Below are positions 10,310 through 21,388 of a stretch of 64,000 nucleotides of DNA, piece by piece. The position numbers and the translations under genes are program-made. The notes under the pieces are model-generated. The model was not told the origin of the DNA. It was given only the letters and a program-made list of their open reading frames with translations, and made no database searches. This DNA is from Paragorgia papillata (Eukaryota; Cnidaria; Anthozoa; Scleralcyonacea; Coralliidae): NCBI GenBank assembly GCA_035771165.1, contig JAWNZC010000314.1, forward strand, positions 4,001,001 to 4,065,000, given 5' to 3'. Every line of letters begins with the position of its first letter. The first letter of the stretch is position 1.

Positions 10310-12033
10310 GTAAGTTATTTTTGCTTTTTAATTTAATATTTTTCTTATTGAGTTAAGATATGACTATGTTTCAAATCAGAAATAATGTCGAAGCAGAAAA
10401 TGGGGCTTGGATATTTGGGAGAAATTAATAGTTTACGTGAAAACCAAGCACAAATAATGGTCACATGCTTTTAAAAGTCTCAAGCTTAGTTTGGAAAAAG
10501 GAATATTTGTTAATTTAATTTTTGTGTTCAGCCAAATTCAAGTTTCATTACCCAAACAAAAAGTCAAAAACTGACAAAATAATATTAAGCCTTTGACTTA
10601 CCAGGTTCTCACTGCAGATTTCCAGTCCTCGCACGAAGCAGCTCGCTGCTGTATTTGCACGGTTTCCACTGTATTTGCACCAAATGCAGCTCGTTGTGAT
10701 AACTCATGGGGTTCTAAGACTGATGAAGTGATCTGACTGAGTGACTGAGTTTTTTTAACAAACTTTGAGGTGTTTGGACATCCTGATGAAGCACTCTTCT
10801 GAGTGTTTGATATATCATCTCAAACATCTGAATGGGAAAGTGTTCCTGATTGGGGAGTTCCATCTGGTGGCTACAACAGGGGCCAGTGGGGGTGTGACCA
10901 GCCCGAAACTGCCCTTAGTGCAGACTGGGGAGAAGACTTCTGAATAGGAAAGTGTTTATTCTGATTGGGTGGCTCTGTCTGGTGGAGATGCATGAAACAT
11001 AAACATCTAGTTATTCTGTAACCACAGTATTTGCACTCAGGACAAAATAAGTATTAAAAAAAAGATGTACAACAACACTTTTCTCTGGCATCAAGAAGTT
11101 GGTTTTCATTGACTCGTAAGTCATTGTCCTTTGTCCATCAAGACCATGCACATGTTTTATGGGCAATTCCATGTAACGGACATTACATACTTTGCCAAAT
11201 CTTGACAAATGGGTTAATTTATTTTTAACACTTTAATTACCATTTGTGATCTGAGTTGGAAATTTCAGGCATTGAAAAACAAACATCGGATGTGCCTAAT
11301 TAACTTTTTGAAACATCGTACTATGCTTTGAATATATTTATATAAATGTGCGTAACGGACATTACACCAGAAAAGACATGACTATTTTGACACTTTTTTA
11401 AACAAAAATATTATCAAAACTACAACAATTATTATAATGAAATATGTTTAGTGTAAATCTATACTTGTATAGTTTTAATGTACTTATGCAAACTTGGTGA
11501 GATACCAGCTTCAAAGGGAAGAAATAACATTTTTTTGGCGTAACGGACATTACCAAAAGGCAGTGTAACGGACATTACACTTTTGTCCTTGGTCTTGTTA
11601 GTTGTTGTGTATTTAAGTAAATAGTTATAAAATTTAGTTAGGTATTAAATTTAGTTTAGATATACCTGTATAACATATTTAATCAATAATAATAATATAA
11701 ACATAACAAAACAGCTGTATAGTCTTTTTCATACTAAAGTATATAAAAGCACCAGGGATGTTCTTCAATATTAAAATGGGAATACAGTTAATAAGGGTTC
11801 AACTACATGCAATGATGTACATTTACATGTATAGAGATTAATTGCATCAATCATATTTCAGTCAGTTCCCCATTTTCTCTCTAACTCTACAATCCTGAAG
11901 GTGCCACGGTTGTTGACAGGCTGTGGAAGCTGAATCTGTTGTACTATGTCTTCAAGTATGTAATCTATTTCATCTGTATGTACTGGCCATCTCCAACCAC
12001 CAGCACACTTCTCAAAGACCTTTATTTTGGCAC

Positions 12034-13070
12034 CTTTACCTTCAACCTCGTACCCAGGGTCTTATCTCCGAAAAGACCCTGGTTGCGGCTGGTCACGTGC
12101 CGCCTAAACAAATTTTAAATCATGGGAGGGGTGGTTAGCTTTAGTAAGCTGCACACTCAATGACAATGCTACAACAAGTCCAGTTTTAATACTCATATTC
12201 TTAAATCTGATATTAGATTTAGGCGAACTATAAAGTTTACTGAAAGAATGAAAAACGCGATTCAACAACTGCATTTACCTGACTTTCTGTTGATGACAAA
12301 TGCGCGTGAAAGGACAGTACTAGTCGGCTTGATATTGTATAGTTGCAATCTTTCCTGAATCGCTTCTTTCGGCACTTTTCGCCGCGGTTATCGGGGCATT
12401 GGCTGAAATGTCAATGCATTTTTTGATGCGAGAGAAAGCGGTTTGGCTCTCGCAAACCAATGTCTTGAACTTTGTGAAATTTTGTAATCTTCTTTCACAT
12501 GGCCTTTAGATTAAACGAGGAAGAACACTCGTCGCAAGGAAGTCTTTTACCGTAAGGCATTTCGGCCAAATAATGCAGTTCAAAATTTGCCTTGTTGTAC
12601 AAATGCTTAAGGTACTTCACAGTTCACATCACCAACACAGCGATGAAGTCGACACGCATTCGACGGTGCATTTAATAGTCGATTCGAGTCGATTGGTATA
12701 TCTTCTTCGGGATTTCTTTGGATGCGACATGATCTTTTGTTCTTCGACGACGTACACCAAAGAAGAAAGCGAGATATGTTTTGTCAACACCAAGTACGTT
12801 TGTTTTTTGTTGTTTTCATTTCAACAGATATTTTGCGATCAACAGCCTGGCGCCAGACAACGACGCCAGACGTAATATATTATTTGTATAAACAAAACGG
12901 TGAAGCGGTTGTAATTGTGCCTTTGTCACTCCTCCCTGAGTATTTTTTAAATCGTTAATTGAAAACCCCCCAATTTTTAGGGGGCACGTGACCAGCCGCA
13001 ACCAGGGTCTTTTCGCAGCGGTGAGCGGAGCAGCGGAGATAAGACCCTGGGTACGAGGTTGCTTTACCTT
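12034..13070. mobile_element. MULE-like non-autonomous element, 9-bp duplication
   Basis: The element at 12043-13061 (1,019 bp) has inverted ends CAACCTCGTACCCAGGGTCT and its inverse complement, with a perfect 9-bp duplication CTTTACCTT outside (12034-12042 and 13062-13070). Inside the ends a second inverted stretch repeats the AAGACCCTGGTTGCGGCTGG / GGTCACGTG theme. Nine-base duplications are typical of Mutator-like elements. It interrupts the C-terminal domain of the transposase candidate; the protein frame resumes on the other side. Frames inside it (12573-12958) have no recognised domain. A related end fragment lies at about 42105-42150. Confidence 0.8.
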
Positions 13071-13258
13071 CAGGATAGACCACTGTCACCTGACCAGGAA
13101 ACAGTTCTCCTTCGTATCTACATATAACAAAATCCTCCACATTGACTTCGGTCGGAGGAGAAAGTTGCTGACATCGGTTGTCATACCATTCATCCAAATC
13201 AGAATCATCGCTGTCAACTTCAACCAGCTGCTGCTGAGAGGAACCACCACCACCCCCA

Positions 13259-13287
13259 CCATCATCATCATCATCATCATCATCATC
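13259..13287. repeat. (CAT)n tract coding an Asp run
   Basis: A CAT/ATC trinucleotide run, read on the minus strand of the transposase candidate as nine aspartates followed by glycines. This short microsatellite seems to have grown inside the coding sequence and forms the acidic linker. Confidence 0.8.
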
Positions 13288-14684
13288 TTGCTGGCATGTG
13301 TACTCCTTGCAATGAATTTTGCTATCCTGCAGGGCAGTTACATAGTGCATCTTCTTGATACCTTTAATTGCAACTGAGGAAGCAAAACTTTCTTCTAGAC
13401 CAATTTCACTTGCACATGTTTTGATATGTTCAGCTTGAACTGGGATGACTTCTACCGTACTTGCTGCTCTTTCTCTCTTGCCACTGTGCAAAAATCTTCC
13501 AATGAGTTGACAACCGCTCTTCGACTCAGGGTTTGCATCCAGACATTTCTTTTTACTGTGCCACCTATCCCATCAACTGCTCCTTTGCCATGGGATGTTG
13601 CAAAGAAGTGCCAGGTAAGAGACTCGAGGTGATGCAGTTGACGCAAGATTGGAAGGAAGTTGAAGACGTACTGGTTCTTGAACTGCGAAGATGGACCATC
13701 TGAAAATATGTCAACTTCTTTGATGGTTTCTTTAGCAATCAACTCAGCCAGTAATTTATGAAGGAACACCAGAACAGAGGTCTTATCGTGATCGAGATCA
13801 TCACTAACAAATACCAAGCTTTTCTTGTCATCATGCATCCATGCACAAACAGTGAACAGTGTAAACTGCTTCTGACTCCAATATGCAGATTGAATTTCTC
13901 CTTGTTGCTGCAACGAATAGTTCTCGCTGAAATCTACTTGAATAACAGCATTCCCTCTTGGGATGTTTGAAAGTTTTGCTTGAAAGTACTTACTTTGTTC
14001 TCTCTTAATAAACACATGGGTCAGAAAATTAGGCATCTTCTCGATCAAACTGTTGACAGCTTCGGTCACTGATCCAACTCTGCAAACTTTCTTCACCTGT
14101 TTCTTGGATGAAGTCTTGACAGCATCAGGCGCTTCCTTATTTGCACCCCGTCTAGGATGAGACATGTTGTTGTGCTCTTCTTCCCTTGCCCACTCAGACC
14201 ACAACACTTCTTTGTTGATATCTGCTTCCACAAAGCTGTTAAGCCAGGATTCAGTTTTGTGACTTGCACACGTATCACAATTGCCCATCATACACTTCTC
14301 TAAATCTGGTGAACAAACCATGTTAGATACAAAATCGCTGGAGTAAACAGGGAAGCTCGGATTAACTTTGTGTAGTGCATCACATAAGAGAACAATATTC
14401 TCATGGTACTGGCACAGACATGCATCTTTCGGAGTTTGGGACTGGTGCAAAACATTTGCAGGCTTAAGTTCTGCAAATCTGGATTTACCTATCTTGGCAT
14501 CCGGGTGATCAAGCAAGAACAATGAGTGTGTCTCTCTGATAGTGTAGTTTAGATGCCTTTTTTGAAGTTTGACTTTCCTGTCTTCCTTCCACAAGGTTAC
14601 ATAGTCCTTTTTCCCAGGGGCTTGCCTTGAAATATCATCACGACAATAAAACTTTTTAACCTGTTCCTTTACCTCATCGCTTAA

Positions 14685-15157
14685 AGTGTTTATGAAACGA
14701 AAATTAAGTTTGTCTTATTTGAAAATACTTTTAAAATGACAAAGTAACATCTTTTGCCGTTTTTTGTTTCATTGCTTCGTTGTTGAGATATTTCAGTTTG
14801 TTTTATATGTGAAACTAACCAGTGACATCACAACGTGCATAATGACTTACTGGGAAAGGTTATATATCTTTGCTATTATTAAACGAAATCCGTTGAGAAT
14901 GTATACTTTTGTTGTTGTAAGGGAAGAACACACACACAACTGCTTCGAAGTGATTCCGTCTGATAATAGCAAAGATATATAACCTTTCCCGGTAAGTCAT
15001 TATGCACGTCGTGACGTCACTGGTTAGTTTCGCTTATAAAACAAACTGTGATATCTTAAAAACAAAGTAAGGAAACAAAAAACTGCAAAAGGTGTTACTT
15101 TGTCATTTTAAAAGTACTTTCAAATAAGACAAACTTAATTTTCGTTTCATAAACACT
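14685..15157. mobile_element. TTAA-flanked foldback MITE inside transposase gene
   Basis: A 473-bp palindrome starts AGTGTTTATGAAACGAAAAT and ends with the inverse complement, with TTAA at 14681-14684 and 15158-15161. It shares its arm sequence with the elements at 3137-3624 and 62456-62912. It separates the N-terminal and core parts of the transposase candidate, so it inserted after that element. Confidence 0.85.
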
Positions 15158-17090
15158 TTAACCCTATTTTAGTTTTATTTGAGACTTGACAAGCCCTACT
15201 CTTTGTGCGAGCTGGTTTACAACAGCTTTCCTCTTTCTTGGACTTAAAGGGAGGGATTTCGAGACCCTAGGAACTGCTTTTCCAAGTGATGTTCTTGTGC
15301 TATAAGCTGGTATTGCTTTCTCTTTAAAGTTTATTTTTTTCTTTGAACGACATTTAGAAACCCTCTGCCTGTTCAGCTTACTTCTGTGTGCTTTTGTTTC
15401 AGAACTAATCCCACTTTGTCTTTCTTTCAATCTTTCGGCTTGTTTTCTCTCTCTGTCTTTCTGAATAATTGCTTCACTTTTCTCTTTATCCTGTTTAATT
15501 CTTTCTCGGTACTCTCTCATTCGAGTTCTAGGTGATTTAGGTTTCCCCATTGCATCAGTAGTTTGTTGTTCTGTCAACTATATATAACCTGTTTTACACA
15601 GAGCACATGTTGTCTCCTTGGCAACCAATCTACCACAGACACAGGTCACCCTAATATATTACAATTGATTTAAATTTGAGTCTTAAAAGAAGTAATGTCC
15701 GTTACGTAATGTCCGTTACATCAAAAATCATTGAAAATCAATAGAGAGCAATTAAATAAATGCTCTGTTAGGCTTTACATGGAAAATAAAAAGAGAATTC
15801 TAGAGTAGAAGTTTCTAGCATTTCTTTCATTGAATGTACTGTAAAACATTCCAATATTTTGTAACGGACATTACATTGACAAACTTGACAGTTATTCTTT
15901 GAAACAATGAATTTACTACCAACAGAAAGCAACAAAGAATATGCAATACTTCTTTTTTTAGTTTAGTACCAACAGAAAGCCTTGGTATTTGAAAGAGAAA
16001 ACACTTTAAAACCTTTACTTGAAAAGATTAAAATTTAGGCAAATTTTTCTGTGCACAGTTGCTCACAAGTGCTATGTAGAAAAAGTGGGAAAAAATATAT
16101 TTGGTGGAAAAATTGTAGCAATATGCATATATTTTCAACGAATTAAAGTATTGATGATATAACATTGCTAACTTCTAAGGACCATTAAACAACTTGCAAA
16201 TTTCACATCAAGGGTGTTTAAGCATGGAATTGCCCTTTATGTGTGATGGAGAGTGGAGTTTAAATTAGATTAATTTTCCTTTATATTTCTTATATGTGAC
16301 TGTTAGCTGTATATTTAGAAAACAATGTACAGTATTGTAATAGTCTATATTTCTATCATGTACCAATGTGCTGATAATCAGACAACTAGTTTTCAGAAAG
16401 TTAAATACTTGTATACCGGAGTTCTTAATTATTTTTTTTGTATTTGTATAGTTACAGCTGGCGTTGCTCTAGTGCATGTCAGACTTTGAAATATTTTTGA
16501 ACAATTAAAAACATTTGCAGTTTTAACTCATTCTTTAAAATAATAATTCAGTTTTCAGAAGCATATAGTGGGATTTGGTAGTACTATAAGCTCATTGTGT
16601 TTATTAAAGTTAGCATTTCAGAAAAAAAAATATTCCAAAGGGATACTGTCCTACCTGTACATCAAACCTCACCAGCATTTGTAACACCTGCATTTCAGGT
16701 TTGTCTTATTGTCACACCTTATCGCACATACTATGGAAATCACCAAAGTCTGAACTGTGATTATAACACGCAGTTAATATTTTTTCTATTATACTCATTA
16801 AGCTCATGGTATTTTTTTCTTGACAAGTATTATTACAGTATGTCTTGTGTTGTTCAGTGAGTAAACTAACCAAAAAACTACAAATTAAAAAAAAGACTGG
16901 TAAAATATCCTCCAAATTTCATTTTTTACTGTTCACAATGACCGGTAGATTTCCAAAATTTATTTCGAGGCTTGTCTTAATCCAACATTTTTTTAACTAA
17001 ATTTTAGCTCTGTTTAGCAACTCTAAAACATCAATATTTTTATTGTCAATTCTGTATCTAAAACCATGCTCACTTGCTTTATTCCTTTAG

Positions 17091-17180
17091 TGTTTGAAAT
17101 ACAGAACAGAACAACAACAAGACTTAAAAAGACTAGAAAAATTGAACAATATTCTAATGAGACACATGGCTTCCAAATAA
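17091..17180 (+). CDS. SRP9: SRP9 exon 3 (C-terminus)
   Basis: After acceptor TTATTCCTTTAG the phase-0 frame codes CLKYRTEQQQDLKRLEKLNN and then ILMRHMASK before TAA. This matches the last helix of SRP9 (CLxYKT ... QxxDxKxxEKxxxxLMRxMxxK). The full protein is 76 residues, a little shorter than the roughly 86 of mammals. AATAAA at 17221-17226 is a likely poly(A) signal. That this exon fits in frame and phase with exons 1 and 2 shows the gene tolerates a 6.8-kb transposon-filled intron and is probably intact. Confidence 0.93.
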   Translation, partial: CLKYRTEQQQDLKRLEKLNNILMRHMASK

Positions 17181-17220
17181 CAAAGTCTTACCAAGGGCAG
17201 ATAAGTGAAACGATAGAATT

Positions 17221-17226
17221 AATAAA
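17221..17226 (+). terminator. SRP9: SRP9 poly(A) signal
   Basis: A canonical AATAAA lies 41 bases after the SRP9 stop codon; a U- and A-rich stretch follows. Confidence 0.6.
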
Positions 17227-17451
17227 ATTAATTGTTGCGTATAAATGACATCCACAATCATCCATATCATCGAGGATCAGTCAGCAATGAAATGATGTTG
17301 AGTTGTGTGAGATCAGACATATTGGCAAAAATATGTATATTTTTATTGCGTGGAGGCACTGATGGCATAAACATTGCCGTATTGAAAAGAACGTTAAATT
17401 GTGCAACATAGTTTGTATTTAAAAGACATTAACTATTATGTAGTACAATAT

Positions 17452-17520
17452 ATATATATATATATATATCAGTATATATATATATATCAGTATATATATA
17501 TATCAGTATATATAGTGTAT
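17452..17520. repeat. (TA)n with TATCAG interruptions
   Basis: AT dinucleotide tract broken three times by ATCAG, just before the helicase-like fragment. Confidence 0.85.
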
Positions 17521-17589
17521 TATGAAAGGGATATTGTACAACATAGAGTGTTTTCTATGTAGTACAATATAGCATGTGTACAGTTAGGT

Positions 17590-17865
17590 ACTTACCTCTC
17601 CCGAAAGAGACGGCTGCACGTGTGAGCCACAGCACGTGTCCATGACGTTTTGCATAAATTAATTTCACGATATCAAAAACCATAGAAGTTGACTGAAATA
17701 TAAGTGATTTCCCTGATCCTGTAGCCTGAATGACGAGAACGTCTTGGCTATTAACCAATTTCTCTAGAGCTTGCTGATGTAAATCTTCTAGACAATCAAT
17801 CTTAAACGTTTCTAAAATGCCATCGCATGCCTCACTCATCAGCACTCTATTGATCACCATTTTGA
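17590..17865 (-). pseudogene. RecQ-like helicase N-terminal fragment (one exon)
   Basis: The minus-strand frame (open 17965-17555) contains MSEACDGILETFKIDCLEDL, then HQQALEKLV, then VLVIQATGSGKSLIFQ. This is the Q-motif-like start and Walker A (motif I) of superfamily-2 RecQ-type DNA helicases; the other helicase motifs are absent. The frame runs into a good splice donor (GAG then GTAAGT at about 17597), so this looks like a first coding exon. No matching downstream exon was seen. Similar sequence to the donor region (GGGGGAGGTAAGTGCCGG) occurs inverted at 17985-18005, so the exon sits between inverted repeats. It may be a captured gene piece or the edge of a helicase-carrying element. Confidence 0.55.
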
Positions 17866-18097
17866 CCTGACAGGGTAATTCATGCAATAATCCTGTATAA
17901 TCATCCCAATAATATATGCCTGCTGAAAATGTGCAGGCACGTCTGTGATTGGTGAAAATCGACAATGCACAAGCTCACGAGTCGAGCCGTGATTTCGGGG
18001 GAGGTAAGTGCCGGTACCCGAGATACGACTGGAAAACGAGCCTATAGTGTACAGTATGAAACAGATATTATGCAACATAGTGAGTGTTATAAGAAGA

Positions 18098-18598
18098 CTA
18101 CCATTTGCGTTCAAGCGTTAAGCGTGCAGTGAATAACTAGTTGTTTTCAAACATAAGTTGTCCAATGACAACTATATGTTTGACAGATCAAATCAATTAC
18201 GAATAGGGGGATGTGTGTAACTTTCCATTGTCAATACTTGTTATCGTTCTTTTCACACGGCAGCGTTTGCTTGGCATAACTTGTCTTTGACTTAATTGTG
18301 AGAATCGGAATGATCAGTAAACGCATGTTGTCTAATAAGGGTAGTCCACTTCGATATGACATGTCGAACACATATATTTTGTATTCCATCATTTCCATGT
18401 TTGCGGTACATGTAGCCCGTAAGAAAATATTAACACAACGTTGAAACATGAAACGGAAGCAATGACAACGAAAAGTTACACGCCCTATTCATCATTGATT
18501 TGATCTGTCAAACGTATAGTTGTCATTCAGGACAACTTTTATTTGAAAATCTGGAAACAAGTAGTTATCCACTACACGCTTGAACGCAAATGGTAGTA
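18098..18598. mobile_element. Foldback element, about 500 bp
   Basis: ACTACCATTTGCGTTCAAGCG on the left is matched by CGCTTGAACGCAAATGGTAGT on the right. Inner arms share TAGTTGTTTTCAAA and GACAACTATATGTTTGACAG with their inverses. The centre is unpaired. Copies of a 45-bp repeat lie directly outside both ends. Confidence 0.7.
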
Positions 18599-18678
18599 TC
18601 GTGTGTGCAGTATGAAAGAGATATTGTACAACATAATGAGTGTTCAACGAACATTGGCCAACGTGTAATTAACAAATA

Positions 18679-18861
18679 GATTACATTTTTCCATGTGTGT
18701 GCACTGTATTAAATCACAGATGACGTTACAGCGTGTAAAGAACAAAAAAAGTACGACACGAGACGAAGTTGGGTTGTATTACTGTTCTTTACATGCTGTG
18801 ATGTCATCTGTGATCTACAGTATTACAGTACACACACTGGTACACATGGGAAAATGTAATC
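18679..18861. mobile_element. Small palindromic MITE
   Basis: GATTACATTTTTCCATGTGT pairs with ACACATGGGAAAATGTAATC. Inner arms around CAGATGACGTTACAGC and GTGATGTCATCTG also pair. About 183 bp, non-coding. Confidence 0.65.
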
Positions 18862-18984
18862 GTTTTTAAACAATAAAAATTTAAGTGGTTTATTGAAGGA
18901 TTATTGGGGCATGAAAAAGGAAAAACAAGTTTGCAGAGGTTCGAAAGAGACTGGGAACGAGCACTGCAGAATGAGGATGTAATA

Positions 18985-19125
18985 TATCAACAACGAGTTT
19001 GAGTGTTTCATCAGGGGATCCAAACACGAGAAAACATGATGAAAGCACGAGACCGAAGGCTGAGTGGTTTTATTGTTTTCAAGTGTTTGGATTCCCCTGA
19101 TGAAACACTCAAACTCGCTGTTGAT
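18985..19125. repeat. Inverted-arm repeat (GTTTGAGTGTTTCATCAGGGG)
   Basis: The left arm GAGTTTGAGTGTTTCATCAGG (about 18997) is inverse-repeated at about 19095-19118 (CCTGATGAAACACTCAAACTC). Similar arms recur at 61725-61860 and near 10785, so this is an interspersed foldback family. Confidence 0.55.
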
Positions 19126-19199
19126 ATGGCATTTCAATCGAGCGATTTCTTCTTGAAAGATGCAAATAAAATACATTTTAAACCCTCATGAGATTTTAT

Positions 19200-21120
19200 T
19201 CATGATGTGTGTAAAATTTATTCATACAGCAACTTGTTTATTTTGCATAGATAATTGAGATCTTAAGAATTAGATGAACACCGGTTTTCATCTAATATCT
19301 TGGGGTTTTACTGGAGTATCCAACTTCAATCAGGTGATTGAATGAACTATTGTAATTGGCTGATTATCGCATGAATTATTAATGAGTTTGAGATATACAT
19401 ATAAATATTATGTATAGCATAGCAGGAATCCATGACATATTATGCATGGAGGCCTTAGCTTTCTTCTAGAGGTGTGCAAACTCCAGTTTTTCGGATCCGG
19501 CTTCCGGCCTCACATGCGGCCAAAGCGAAATTTTAATCAGATAACTGAACTGAGCAGGTGTCGAACCCAGGTCGCAGAGGTGAAAGGCATGTGCTATAAC
19601 CATTGAACTCTAAGTAAACTGGAACGCTAACTCCATAAGTCAGGCCCTATGAATGGATGAAGCCAAAAATCTTTGAATGTTAGTTTTTCTGAGTTTTGAG
19701 CTGAAATACTTAACGCTGAACGTTGGGCTGTATATGAAACTGAAGCTATTGAAAAATGCTATTTTTGTAACCTACGGCGAACAAAATGGCAGTTGTTTTT
19801 CTATTTTTTAATTATTTCCCTTTTAGCTAAAGTCTTGAAGTTTCTATACCAAATAGCATTTTTCAATAGCTTCAGTTTCATATATAGCCCAAGGGACTGG
19901 CACTGGCTTCAACCCCCCCCCCCCCCGAGTTATCGTTCCAGTCTTCTTATAGTTCAATGGCGCTAACCAACGCCCTGAACGGTTTACAAAATTTAGTTTA
20001 TTTGTTTTATGTATTAAGCTTTCATTGTACAATAACTAAAAAAAATACAAACGAAAATTACATAAGTACAACGAGGCAAGTTTACAACGGGTATATATAC
20101 CCAACAAGGTAAACTGCCAAAAACTATAAAAATACAATGATGATAACTGAATAAAATAATATAAAACACAGCTTGCACAATACAGCATAATAAGACATAA
20201 ATGATTATAAAATAATATATTTAAACAAAAAAAACTTTAGTGAAAAGCAAAAAAGTTAAGAACAGCATTGACGATATGAAGAAGCCAGATTATGGATGGA
20301 CGAACATTTAGAGCAAATAGATTTCCAGGTTGAAATGTTGTCACAGTCAAAGATGTAATTCAGGGCAGACATGTTGTGGTGGTAGAGAGCAGGTCTGAAC
20401 AGAGTTGGAAAAAGTATTCAACCTTCCTCCGGATGAGTTTTTAAGTTTAGATAACCTTCCTCAAAATATATAGCGAGAATTTTGTGTTTTGCAACGTTCA
20501 TAAATACTGCGTGACGTTTGCAGTACCTTGGTTTTCTAGGTTTTCTTAGGTAAGCTTTGGCATACTACAATAGCTACTAATAACTGACCGCTGCGGACTG
20601 ATAGCCTGCCAACTACCCTCGACTGCTGCGAAGATACAGACATCACAGCAGACATCAGCGCGTACATGTCTCACACATGTAACTGCTGCCACTGCCAGTG
20701 CTGCATAATTGTTGGTTAGCCAATGTTTTGCTGCAAATCGCATTTCTTCTCGACACCTTGCTTGATCAATTGTAACTTTCTCAGATTACCGAATGTGTTG
20801 TTTCACGTGTTTTCACTTTAAACCTTCCTCACTAAAGTAAACCTTCCTCTGGGTGGTACCCGCATACCCGCAGCTTTTTTCCAACTCTGGGTCTGAAAGA
20901 AGTAACTGATGGAGGAGAACGGGTTGAATTCGGGAGACTGTTCCACAGCAGAGGAGGTACAAAGGTCTTCCCACAATGCATTGCGCTTGAAACATGTTAT
21001 CAATTTCGCACCGGAAATGCTTCACTTCATTATGAACCTTCGAGGAGTGAACATGATTTGAAAAATAGTGTTTCGAAGTTTGTGGCGTTTAAAACACTTT
21101 GGTTTGGGACTCGCATGAAT
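19200..21120. other. Intergenic repeats, no gene recognised
   Basis: Contains a reverse tRNA-SINE-like fragment near 19540-19610, an inverted CTATTGAAAAATGCTATTT pair around 19745-19870, a poly(C) run at 19913-19926 and otherwise AT-rich unique-looking DNA. No protein domain is recognised on either strand. Confidence 0.5.
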
Positions 21121-21127
21121 TTATTTA

Positions 21128-21388
21128 TACAGTCGTTGGCACCTAAGTGTGTACACTGCCCGTCAAAACATGTTTTATATCAACGTCAAAGTTAAATGTT
21201 TACCTTGCAAACGTATTAGGTTTTCATTCGATACATTCGAACCAATGCATTATTGTCACATGAATGTGGTCTTAGCCAATCACGTCTCGCCAATCCCACG
21301 GTGTTGATTTCAAAACGGTTAACTTTGGCTTAAATTTAGAGCATGTTTTGACGGGCGGTGTACACGCTTAGGTGCCAATGACTGTATT
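21128..21388. mobile_element. Foldback MITE, about 260 bp
   Basis: TACAGTCGTTGGCACCTAAG is matched by CTTAGGTGCCAATGACTGTA at the right, followed inward by paired GTACACTGCCCGTCAAAACATG. TA flanks suggest Tc1/mariner-type insertion. Confidence 0.7.

Larger units (their letters stand above)
11858..15577 (-). pseudogene. Broken RNase H-like transposase candidate
   Basis: Read from 15577 down to a stop at 11858-11860. Part 1 (15577-15164) is a basic, coiled-coil-like N-terminus rich in K, R and E (RMREYRERIKQDKEK). Part 2 (about 14680-13452) is the core. It has FYCRDDIS near its start, then paired cysteines (CDTCASHK), then acidic motifs in an RNase H-like order: IQVDFSENYS, FSDGPSSQFKN and HGKGAVDGIGGTVKR. 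Part 3 (13491-13062, continuing at 12042-11858) has an acidic linker with runs of Asp and Gly, then a C-terminal module with EDFVICRYEG, FPGQV and WRWPVHTDEIDY. Breaks are a stop and frame change near 15165-15185, a foldback element at 14685-15157, a one-base frame change near 13480, and a MULE-like element at 12043-13061. Catalytic roles of the acidic residues are inferred from pattern only. Confidence 0.7.
11156..16240 (-). mobile_element. Unassigned 5.1-kb DNA transposon in SRP9 intron 2
   Basis: Terminal inverted repeats GGGCAATTCCATG (11161-11173) and CATGGAATTGCCC (16223-16235) are flanked by a perfect TTTAT duplication (11156-11160 and 16236-16240). Both subterminal regions carry a 14-bp motif, GTAACGGACATTAC or its inverse: four copies on the left (starting 11173, 11352, 11540, 11565) and three on the right (starting 15692, 15706, 15861). 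This is the layout expected for transposase binding sites. The minus strand between them codes a transposase-like protein, now broken, at 11858-15577. A 5-bp duplication with this protein type does not fit any superfamily I can name with confidence. Confidence 0.8.
17512..18651. repeat. Three direct copies of a 45-bp repeat
   Basis: The motif GTGTACAGTATGAAA then AGATATTGTACAACATA then GTGAGTGTT occurs three times in the same direction, at about 17515-17562, 18047-18089 and 18603-18651. The copies bracket the helicase-like fragment and the palindrome at 18098-18598. Confidence 0.6.

Noticed and set aside
12573..12958. Two overlapping + strand frames
   Set aside because: They lie within the non-autonomous MULE-like element, overlap each other and show no domain.
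17066..17248. 60-residue frame over SRP9 exon 3
   Set aside because: It is in the wrong frame; the phase-0 frame from the acceptor gives the SRP9 C-terminus.
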